Shown piece by piece: positions 1-4,944 of a stretch of DNA of 5,543 bases (its first letter is position 1; each line of letters starts with the position of its first letter). The stretch is from assembly GCA_946626395.1 (NCBI GenBank), contig CAMOUF010000246.1, positions 1-5,543 of the forward strand, read 5' to 3'. Under the pieces are notes generated by a model that made no database searches, was not told the origin of the DNA, and saw only the letters and a list, made by a program, of their open reading frames with translations. The translations under genes and the position numbers were made by a program. Source of the stretch: an uncultured Clostridia bacterium. GTDB lineage: Bacteria; Bacillota; Clostridia; Christensenellales; Aristaeellaceae.

Positions 1-524
1 CGCAGCACCCTTTTGGCCTGACGGTTCAGGGCCTCGTTGGAGCGCAGCAGGGGAGTCTTTTTGTCCAGGGCATGGCCGCCATAGCTGCAAAAAGCGGTGG
101 GGATGCACAGGGTGCCGTCCTTGATAAAAGCGTAACTGGTCGGGTCCCAGGCGGTATAACCCCGAGCCTCGAAAGTCGCCCTCAGGCCCCCGGAAGGGAA
201 GGAGGAGGCGTCCGGCTCGCCCCGGACAAGCTCTTTGCCGCTGAACTCCATGATAGCCCCGCCGCCGTCGATGGGCGACAGGAAGGAATCGTGCTTTTCC
301 GCAGTGATGCCCGTCATGGGCTGGAACCAGTGGGTGTAATGGGTCGCGCCCTTTTCAATGGCCCAGTCCTTCATGGTGTTGGCCACCACGCTGGCCACCT
401 CCAGGTTCAGCGTGGACCCTTCCGCGATGGTGCGGTGCAGGGCCTTATAGGTTTCCTTGGGCAGGCGCTGGCGCATCACCGCGTCGTTAAACACCAGGCT
501 GCCGAAAATCTCCTGTAAGCTCAT
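1..524 (-). CDS. glnN: Type III glutamine synthetase, N-terminal part (runs off left edge)
   Basis: Catalyses ATP-dependent condensation of glutamate and ammonia to glutamine in the cytoplasm. Reading the minus strand from ATG at 524 gives 174 uninterrupted codons to the window edge. The protein begins MSLQEIFGSLVFNDAVM and carries stretches I recognise from the GSIII N-terminal domain: THWFQPMTG (residues 64-72), TAEKHDSFLSP (74-84), SFPSGGLRATFEARGY (108-123), and TAFCSYGGHALDKKTPLLRS (143-162). GSIII proteins are about 700 residues, so roughly the first quarter is present; the gene is cut by the window, not visibly broken. The start is supported by GGAGGA seven bases upstream. It has its own strong promoter (583-612) and lies behind the serA terminator, so it is a separate transcription unit from serCA. 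Family identity is secure; the symbol glnN (sometimes glnA) is a naming choice. Confidence 0.93.
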   Translation of the reverse strand, partial: MSLQEIFGSLVFNDAVMRQRLPKETYKALHRTIAEGSTLNLEVASVVANTMKDWAIEKGATHYTHWFQPMTGITAEKHDSFLSPIDGGGAIMEFSGKELVRGEPDASSFPSGGLRATFEARGYTAWDPTSYAFIKDGTLCIPTAFCSYGGHALDKKTPLLRSNEALNRQAKRVL

Positions 525-582
525 CCAGGTTTCCTCCGTAAAATCAGGGCAAACCCCCCGAATAACCGCTTGATACCTTGAA

Positions 583-612
583 ATTATATGCCAGCGCTTC
601 CAATTGTGTCAA
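583..612 (-). promoter_or_regulatory. Consensus sigma-A promoter for glnN
   Basis: On the minus strand the -35 box TTGACA (612-607) and the -10 box TATAAT (588-583) both match the bacterial consensus at all six positions, with an 18 bp spacer. The expected transcription start is near 576, giving a leader of about 50 nt before the glnN ATG at 524. No clear GlnR-type operator overlaps it. The match suggests strong basal expression, which is inference. Confidence 0.85.
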
Positions 613-640
613 GAGAAAAACATCGGGAAAACACAGGCAA

Positions 641-671
641 GCAAAAAGCCCGCGGGAAAACCGCAGGCTTT
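641..671 (-). terminator. Rho-independent terminator of the serCA operon
   Basis: On the minus strand AAAGCCTGCGG (671-661) pairs with CCGCGGGCTTT (655-645) across a five-base loop TTTTC. This gives an 11 bp stem with one G-U wobble, and the T-run continues to position 643. On the plus strand the wobble becomes a C-A mismatch, so the structure is better formed for minus-strand RNA. It lies about 20 bp past the serA stop and upstream of the glnN promoter. Confidence 0.85.
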
Positions 672-692
672 GAAAAAAGCGCTTGAAATCCT

Positions 693-1856
693 TTAGATCA
701 CGCGGACGCGAACCACGTTGTTCAGCTTGCCCAGGGCGGCGATCAAGGTATCGTCGGGCTGGGTGGTCAGCTCCATGACGGTGACGGCCATGTCGCCCCG
801 GCTCTTGTTGAGCATGTTCTGGATATTGATGCCCCGGCCGGACACCAGGGTGGACACGTTGCTGACGATGCCGGGCAGGTTCTTGTGGATCAGCAGCACC
901 CGGGTGCCTTCAGGCAGGCCCAGGGTGATTTCCGGCATGTTCACGCTGTTGCGGATCACGCCCTTTTCCAGATAATCCCGAATTTCGGCGGCGGCCATTT
1001 CCGCGCAGCGCTCTTCGCTTTCCGGGGTGGACGCGCCCAGATGGGGCAGGCAGATCACATGGGGCGTATCCGCCAGGACGGCGGTGGCAAAGTCGGTGAC
1101 ATAGGAAGCCAGCTGTTCTTCCGCGATGGCGGCCTTCACATCCTCAGGGTTCGCAAGCTCGCCCCGGGAGAAGTTCATGATGCGCACACCCTTTTTCAGG
1201 GAGGCCAGGAACGCCTTATTGATCATGCCCCGGGTGGAATCCATCAGCGGGATATGGAAGGTGATATAGTCGGCGTCCTTCACCGCGTCCTCCATGGTGT
1301 CGGCGTGGTGGATGGCCCGGGACAATTGCCAGGCGTGGGCCACAGAGATATAGGGGTCGTAGCCCACCACGTCCATGCCCATGCCCTGGGCGGCTGCGTT
1401 GGCTACCAGCGCGCCGATGGCGCCCAGGCCGATGACGGCCAGCTTTTTGCCCCGCAGCTCAGGCCCCACAAACTGGCTCTTTTTCTTTTCCACCAGCTTT
1501 TCCAGGCCTTCGGCGTCCTTGTTTTCCTTGACCCATTCAATGCCGCCCGCGATATCCCGGGAGGACAGAAGCAGCCCGGCGATGACCAGCTCGGCCACGG
1601 CGTTGGCGTTGGCCCCGGGGGTGTTGAACACCACGATGCCCTGCTCGGAGCACTTGGGAATGGGAATGTTATTGACCCCTGCCCCGGCCCGGGCGATGGC
1701 CAGCAGGGAGTCCGGCAAAACCATATCATGCATGGCGGCGCTGCGCACCAGGATGGCGTCGGGGGTGGGTTCCTCGGCGGACACCATGTAATTGCCCGCG
1801 GAAAGAACCTCATGAATAATGGGAGAAATGCTGTTCAGGGTTTGAATCTTGTACAT
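693..1856 (-). CDS. serA: D-3-phosphoglycerate dehydrogenase with C-terminal ACT domain
   Basis: Oxidises 3-phosphoglycerate to 3-phosphohydroxypyruvate with NAD, the first step of the phosphorylated serine pathway in the cytoplasm. The 387-residue protein has a Rossmann NAD-binding core with GLGAIG at 143-148 and the ribose-binding Asp in YDPY (167). The D-isomer dehydrogenase catalytic Arg is R231 in NFSRG, and the catalytic His is H272 in PHLGAST. An ACT domain spans about 319-387. In it H324, N326 and N344 keep the spacing of the E. coli SerA serine-binding residues His344, Asn346 and Asn364, so serine feedback is plausible. The usual catalytic Glu between R231 and H272 is not obvious (DFATAV, 255-260). 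I chose ATG at 1856 (MYKIQ) because AGGAG lies seven bases before it; an upstream in-frame ATG at 1889 would add 11 residues, lacks such a site and spoils the family N-terminus. It follows serC by 44 bp in the same operon. Confidence 0.95.
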   Translation of the reverse strand: MYKIQTLNSISPIIHEVLSAGNYMVSAEEPTPDAILVRSAAMHDMVLPDSLLAIARAGAGVNNIPIPKCSEQGIVVFNTPGANANAVAELVIAGLLLSSRDIAGGIEWVKENKDAEGLEKLVEKKKSQFVGPELRGKKLAVIGLGAIGALVANAAAQGMGMDVVGYDPYISVAHAWQLSRAIHHADTMEDAVKDADYITFHIPLMDSTRGMINKAFLASLKKGVRIMNFSRGELANPEDVKAAIAEEQLASYVTDFATAVLADTPHVICLPHLGASTPESEERCAEMAAAEIRDYLEKGVIRNSVNMPEITLGLPEGTRVLLIHKNLPGIVSNVSTLVSGRGINIQNMLNKSRGDMAVTVMELTTQPDDTLIAALGKLNNVVRVRVI

Positions 1857-1900
1857 TTTTCTGCTCCTATTTTCCGTTCTGAGTTCCAATCGTTCCGGGA

Positions 1901-2971
1901 TCAGCCGTTCATTTCAAACGCCTTGAGCGTTTCCACCAGGGCCTTTACCCCTTCGATGGGCATGGCATTGTAAATGCTGGCGCGCATGCCGCCCACGCTG
2001 CGGTGGCCCTTCAGATTGACCAAGCCCCGGGAAGCGGCGAACTTGACAAAGGCGGCGTCCTTTTCCTTGTCGCCGGTCACGAAGGTCACGTTCATGATGG
2101 AACGGAATTCCTTCTGGGCGGTGGCGTTGAACAGGGCGCTGTTGTCCAGATAATCATACAGCAGAGCGGCCTTTTCCTGATTGACCTTTTCGATGGCCTC
2201 CACGCCGCCCTGGCCCTCCAGCCATTCCATGCACAGCCCGGCCACGTAAATAGCGAAGGTATTGGGAGTATTCAGCATGGAGCCGTTGTCCGTCTGGGTG
2301 GTCCAGTTAAGCACCTTGGGGCAGATAGGCGCGGCGTGGCCCAGCAGATCCTTGCGCACGATCAGCACGCACAAACCGGCGGGGCCAATGTTCTTCTGGG
2401 CCCCGGCGTAGATCACGCCGAACTTGTTCACGTCGTATACTTCGCCCAGAATGTTGCTGCTCATATCCGCCACCAGCGGCGCTTTACCCTCAGGCAGCTT
2501 GGTGTAATGGGTGCCGTAAATGGTATTGTTGGTGGTGATGTGCAGGTAATCCGCGTCATCGTCCAGCTTGCCTTCCCATTCGGGGATATACACGTAATTA
2601 TCCTCCCGGGAGGAAGCCACCACATTGACCTTTAAATATTTGCCCGCTTCCCCGGCAGCGCCGTGGGCAAAGTTGCCGCTGTCGATATAGTCCGCCTTAC
2701 CCTTGACCCCCAGGTTCAGGGGGATGGAAGCAAACTGCATGGTAGCGCCGCCGTGAAGGAACAGCACGGAATAGGTATCCGGAATATGCATCAGCCTGCG
2801 CAGCCGGGCTTCCGTATCGTCAATAATGGCCTGATACATGGGGCTGCGGTGGCTCATTTCCATCACGTTCATGCCGCTGTCGCCGTACACAGGCAGGGCT
2901 TCTTTGACCTTTTCCAGCACGGGAAGGGGCAGCATGGAGGGGCCGGGAGAAAAATTATATACGCGATCCAT
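1901..2971 (-). CDS. serC: Phosphoserine aminotransferase
   Basis: PLP-dependent class V aminotransferase that converts 3-phosphohydroxypyruvate plus glutamate to phosphoserine plus 2-oxoglutarate, the second step of serine synthesis; the family also acts in pyridoxal phosphate synthesis. The 356-residue length is normal and complete. Visible landmarks are NFSPGPSMLP at 6-15, the MSHRS substrate-phosphate motif at 39-43, GGAT at 74-77 (PLP phosphate region), the PLP-ring Asp D169 in VADMSSN, the Schiff-base lysine K193 in GAQKNIGPAG, and GHRSVGGMRASIYNA at 322-336. The start at 2971 is supported by GAAAGGTGG ending nine bases upstream. It is the first gene of the serCA unit, transcribed away from the hydrogenase-type operon. 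A promoter (3051-3079) and a leader hairpin precede it. No anomalies seen. Confidence 0.97.
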   Translation of the reverse strand: MDRVYNFSPGPSMLPLPVLEKVKEALPVYGDSGMNVMEMSHRSPMYQAIIDDTEARLRRLMHIPDTYSVLFLHGGATMQFASIPLNLGVKGKADYIDSGNFAHGAAGEAGKYLKVNVVASSREDNYVYIPEWEGKLDDDADYLHITTNNTIYGTHYTKLPEGKAPLVADMSSNILGEVYDVNKFGVIYAGAQKNIGPAGLCVLIVRKDLLGHAAPICPKVLNWTTQTDNGSMLNTPNTFAIYVAGLCMEWLEGQGGVEAIEKVNQEKAALLYDYLDNSALFNATAQKEFRSIMNVTFVTGDKEKDAAFVKFAASRGLVNLKGHRSVGGMRASIYNAMPIEGVKALVETLKAFEMNG

Positions 2972-3009
2972 TGATGAAATCCACCTTTCTTTTTTGTTCC
3001 ATTCTTATG

Positions 3010-3042
3010 GGTCAATTTTCGCCCGCCGGGCTGTTTTTGACC
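3010..3042 (-). other. Symmetric two-tier inverted repeat in the serC leader
   Basis: A 33-base structure with exact symmetry: outer arms GGTCAA (3010-3015) and TTGACC (3037-3042), unpaired five-base segments on each side, inner arms GCCC (3021-3024) and GGGC (3028-3031), and a three-base loop. It begins about two bases after the predicted serC transcription start and ends about 40 bases before the ATG, so it would form a 5'-terminal hairpin in the mRNA. It could instead be a DNA operator with TTGACC half-sites. It has no T-run, so it is not a terminator. The repeat is seen directly; its function is inference. Confidence 0.5.
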
Positions 3043-3050
3043 GCGAATGG

Positions 3051-3079
3051 ATCATACCACGTTTTCCCTGCTCCGGCAA
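3051..3079 (-). promoter_or_regulatory. Probable extended -10 promoter for serCA
   Basis: On the minus strand TTGCCG (3079-3074) is followed after 17 bp by TATGAT (3056-3051). TGG directly precedes the -10 box, making an extended -10 element. The predicted start near 3044 gives a leader of about 70 nt. The -35 box matches at four of six positions, the -10 at five of six. It is the best-placed promoter upstream of serC. Confidence 0.65.
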
Positions 3080-3389
3080 GAGAGAAACAGCATAAGAACA
3101 ATAGAAGTACAAAGTCCGCTGAGACAGCAATTTCCACCGCGTCTGTTATTCGCGTTATTTCATTATATGTTTCTTTTTCGTTCTTCCTGCCAGGTGCTTT
3201 GCTTCCGAATTCGCAGCCAACCCTTTCTCCTGCTTTTCGCCGCGTCTTACGTCATTATTCATGAAAGAATTTCCTGTTTTCCAGGATATTCCGACTGATT
3301 TTGTCGGGTTTCTTCATGCATGTTTCTCCAATTTTACCGTGAAAATTCATCGGTTTTTTTGTCACTTTTTTTCATTTTGGGCGTGCAAT
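3080..3389. other. Non-coding spacer with small inverted repeats
   Basis: This part of the divergent spacer is AT-richer than the flanking genes and has no open frame with a ribosome binding site or recognisable protein. It holds three small inverted repeats: TCCTG/CAGGA (3272-3286, five-base loop), CCGAC/GTCGG (3291-3307, seven-base loop) and ACCG-TGA/TCA-T-CGGT (3336-3354). It also has the 8-base palindrome CATGCATG (3315-3322). I see no tRNA, known riboswitch, T-box consensus or transposon end. Confidence 0.5.
3336..3360 (+). terminator. Possible weak rho-independent terminator on the plus strand
   Basis: ACCGTGA (3336-3342) can pair with TCATCGGT (3347-3354), with a single bulged T and a four-base loop, followed by a T-run to 3360. 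The stem is short, so this is tentative. It lies about 30 bp upstream of the predicted promoter of the right-hand operon. It could insulate that operon or end an unidentified short plus-strand transcript; no gene for such a transcript is recognised. Confidence 0.3.
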
Positions 3390-3418
3390 TTGCGTGAAAG
3401 TATGGTATTATATAATAT
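3390..3418 (+). promoter_or_regulatory. Candidate promoter of the hnd-like operon
   Basis: TTGCGT (3390-3395) precedes a perfect -10 hexamer TATAAT (3411-3416) by 15 bp, or an overlapping TAATAT (3413-3418) by the usual 17 bp. The -10 sits in a 12-base perfect palindrome TATTATATAATA (3406-3417). The expected start near 3423 gives a leader of about 75 nt before the ATG at 3498. The location and AT-richness are convincing; the exact boxes are less so. Confidence 0.55.
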
Positions 3419-3442
3419 GGTATATAGCATAGAATATATGCT
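3401..3442. repeat. Nested direct and inverted repeats in the hnd promoter zone
   Basis: An exact direct repeat TATGGTAT occurs at 3401-3408 and 3416-3423, flanking and partly overlapping the -10 region. Just after it, AGCATA (3426-3431) and TATGCT (3437-3442) form an inverted repeat with a five-base centre. The second element sits at the expected transcription start, where a repressor or a 5' hairpin would act. AT-rich sequence makes chance repeats more likely, so an operator role is inference. Confidence 0.35.
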
Positions 3443-3497
3443 GCCTAATTCCGGACACAGATCCGATGGAACAATTTAAAGGAGGTCTTGAACTGTC

Positions 3498-3974
3498 ATG
3501 CCGGACAAGAAAGACAAGTATGAACAGCTGCAGCAGGCCATTGAAGAGCTGAAGGATCAGCCCGGCGCTCTGATGCCCGTGCTGCAAAGGGCGCAGGGCA
3601 TTTTCGGCTGCGTGCCCATGGACGTGCAGAAGTTGATCGCCGAGGGCCTGGGCGTCACGCTGAGCGAAGTGTACGGCGTCGCCACCTTCTACAGCCAGTT
3701 CTCCCTGGAGCCCAACGGAAAATACACCATTTCCGTGTGCCTGGGCACCGCCTGCTACGTCAAGGGCAGCCAGAAGGTGCTGGACCGGCTCAGCGAAGAA
3801 CTGAAAACCCCCGTGGGCAAAACCTCTCCGGACGGCCTGTTCACCCTGAACGCCACCCGCTGCCTAGGCGCCTGCGGTCTGGCCCCTGTTATGACCATCA
3901 ATGACGAAGTGTACGGCCGTCTGGTGCCCGACGACATTCCCGGCATCCTGGCCAAATACAGAGAGCAGGCATAA
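3498..3974 (+). CDS. hndA: NuoE/HndA-like thioredoxin-fold [2Fe-2S] subunit
   Basis: Electron-transfer subunit of the NADH-dehydrogenase-like (diaphorase) part of NADP-reducing or bifurcating hydrogenases and related complexes; cytoplasmic. The 158-residue protein has the NuoE-type helical N-terminus with QRAQGIFGCVP (30-40), then VYGVATFYSQFSL (58-70), then the thioredoxin-like cluster domain. The four expected [2Fe-2S] ligands are present as C81-x4-C86 (CLGTACYVKG) and C122-x3-C126 (RCLGACGLAP). Length is normal and the gene is intact. The start is fixed by an in-frame TGA at 3489 and the AAAGGAGG site at 3478-3485; the 12-base gap from that site to the ATG is longer than usual. It is the first gene of the plus-strand operon, and its stop lies 3 bp before the next ATG. 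It could equally be called NuoE-family; the hydrogenase assignment rests on the neighbours. Confidence 0.93.
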   Translation: MPDKKDKYEQLQQAIEELKDQPGALMPVLQRAQGIFGCVPMDVQKLIAEGLGVTLSEVYGVATFYSQFSLEPNGKYTISVCLGTACYVKGSQKVLDRLSEELKTPVGKTSPDGLFTLNATRCLGACGLAPVMTINDEVYGRLVPDDIPGILAKYREQA

Positions 3975-3977
3975 TTT

Positions 3978-4532
3978 ATGCGCGATCTGTCCCTGCATAT
4001 TCTGGATCTGATGCAAAACAGCATCCGCGCACAGGCGGCCACGGTATCCCTGAGCGTTTTGCTCAATGAGCAGGGGATGCTGTCCGTGATCATCGAGGAC
4101 GACGGCACCGGCATGAGCCCGGAATTGCTTGCCCGGGTCACAAGCCCCTTCGCCACCACCCGCACCACCCGCAAGGTGGGCCTGGGCATTCCCATGATGG
4201 CGGAAAACTGCCGCCTGGCGGGGGGCGACCTTGCCATCGAAAGCGAATTGGGCAAGGGAACCAAGCTCACCGCCACCCTGGATACGTCCTCCATCGACTG
4301 CCTGCCGCTGGGCGATCTGCCCGGCACGGTGACCACCCTGGTCACCATGAATCCGGATCAGCCCGAGTTTGTGCTCCGCTGTGCCTCCCCCAAGGGAGAG
4401 ATGCAGTTTGACACCCGGGAAATCCGCCAGGCCCTGCAGGGCGTGCCATTCAGCGAACCGGAAATCGCCGCATGGATTCTGGAATCTTTGCGGGAAGAAA
4501 TCGAACCGATCTTTGGAGGTGTCATTTTATGA
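3978..4532 (+). CDS. Stand-alone HATPase_c (GHKL) ATP-binding protein
   Basis: A 184-residue protein built around a histidine-kinase-like ATPase fold. The N-box is HILDLMQNSIRA (7-18) with the Mg-binding Asn at N14. The G1 box is DDGTG (41-45), the F-box region is SPFATTR (56-62), the G2 box is GLGIP (68-72) and the G3 box is GKGT (92-95). All ATP-binding motifs look intact. There is no dimerisation/phosphoacceptor-His domain, no sensor domain, no membrane segment and no signal peptide, so it is not an ordinary sensor kinase. Residues about 105-184 lie beyond the ATPase fold and resemble nothing I can name. It begins 3 bp after hndA with only a weak ribosome site, and its TGA overlaps the ATG of the next gene, so it is probably translationally coupled to both. 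Similar genes are known in clostridial hydrogenase operons. A role as anti-sigma-like protein kinase, assembly ATPase or redox regulator is speculation. Confidence 0.85.
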   Translation: MRDLSLHILDLMQNSIRAQAATVSLSVLLNEQGMLSVIIEDDGTGMSPELLARVTSPFATTRTTRKVGLGIPMMAENCRLAGGDLAIESELGKGTKLTATLDTSSIDCLPLGDLPGTVTTLVTMNPDQPEFVLRCASPKGEMQFDTREIRQALQGVPFSEPEIAAWILESLREEIEPIFGGVIL

Positions 4533-4903
4533 AGTCTTTGGCTGAACTGCAAGCCATCCGTGAAAAGACCCTGAACCGCATCAACCTGCGCAAGGAAGAA
4601 GAAGGCGAAGCCACCCGCGTGGTGATCGGCATGGCCACCTGCGGCATCGCCGCCGGCGCCCGCCCCGTGATGCTCTCCTTCATGGACGAAATCAACAAGC
4701 GCGGCCTTCAGCATGTGACCGTCAGCCAGACCGGCTGCATCGGCATGTGCCGGCTGGAGCCCATGGTGGACGTGATCATGCCCGGCCAGGAAAAGGTGAC
4801 CTACGTGCACATGACCCCCGAAAAGGTGGGCCGCGTGGTGGCCGAGCACATCGTCAACGGCCGTCCCGTGGAGGAGTATACCATCGGCGCTGCCGAAAAA
4901 TAA
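4529..4903 (+). CDS. hndB: HndB-like (2Fe-2S) ferredoxin-fold protein
   Basis: A 124-residue thioredoxin-like ferredoxin-family protein, a small subunit of NADP-reducing (Hnd) or bifurcating hydrogenase operons, cytoplasmic. After a charged helix (1-30) it has VVIGMATCGIAAGARPV (31-47) and TGCIGMCRLEPMV (68-80), then a C-terminal stretch ending in GRPVEEYTI (111-119). The visible cysteines are C38, C70 and C74, one fewer than the four ligands of HndA or of the NuoF-like N-terminal domain, so whether it holds a cluster is uncertain. I chose ATG at 4529 because GGAGGT lies eight bases upstream and the residues fit the family. A further in-frame ATG at 4472 lies inside the preceding gene and would add 19 unrelated residues. 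It overlaps the ATPase gene stop as ATGA. Residues 65-119 resemble part of the N-terminal domain of the next gene, suggesting common descent. Confidence 0.88.
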   Translation: MKSLAELQAIREKTLNRINLRKEEEGEATRVVIGMATCGIAAGARPVMLSFMDEINKRGLQHVTVSQTGCIGMCRLEPMVDVIMPGQEKVTYVHMTPEKVGRVVAEHIVNGRPVEEYTIGAAEK

Positions 4904-4944
4904 GCGCATAAGCCAACGATGCTGTAAATAGGGAGGAGAAATTC

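Noticed and set aside
72..518. Plus-strand 148-codon frame opposite glnN
   Set aside because: Antisense shadow; the minus strand matches the type III glutamine synthetase N-terminus throughout.
885..1973. Long plus-strand open frame of 362 codons opposite serA
   Set aside because: It is antisense to a clearly identified serA, has His/Gly/Gln-rich low-quality composition typical of reverse-strand shadows in GC-rich genes, and has no ribosome site.
2003..2974. Plus-strand open frames opposite serC
   Set aside because: Shadow frames over a complete, motif-rich serC; no recognisable domains.
3162..3167. Second perfect minus-strand TATAAT upstream of serC
   Set aside because: No acceptable -35 box at 16-18 bp and no extended -10 TG; the 3051-3079 promoter is better.
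2972..3170. T-box or serine-responsive riboswitch before serC
   Set aside because: The leader from the best promoter is only about 70 nt and there is no T-box consensus (TGGNACCGCG-like) or terminator/antiterminator pair.
2971..3298. Overlapping plus-strand frames at the serC-proximal end of the spacer
   Set aside because: They cover the serC promoter and leader, lack ribosome sites and resemble no protein family.
3261..3479. 72-codon plus-strand frame in the spacer
   Set aside because: No ribosome site, unlikely aromatic-rich composition, and it runs across the predicted hnd promoter.
3360..3497. Rex operator at the hnd promoter
   Set aside because: I searched by eye for TTGTGA/TTGTTA-type inverted half-sites and found none; the repeats present have different sequence.
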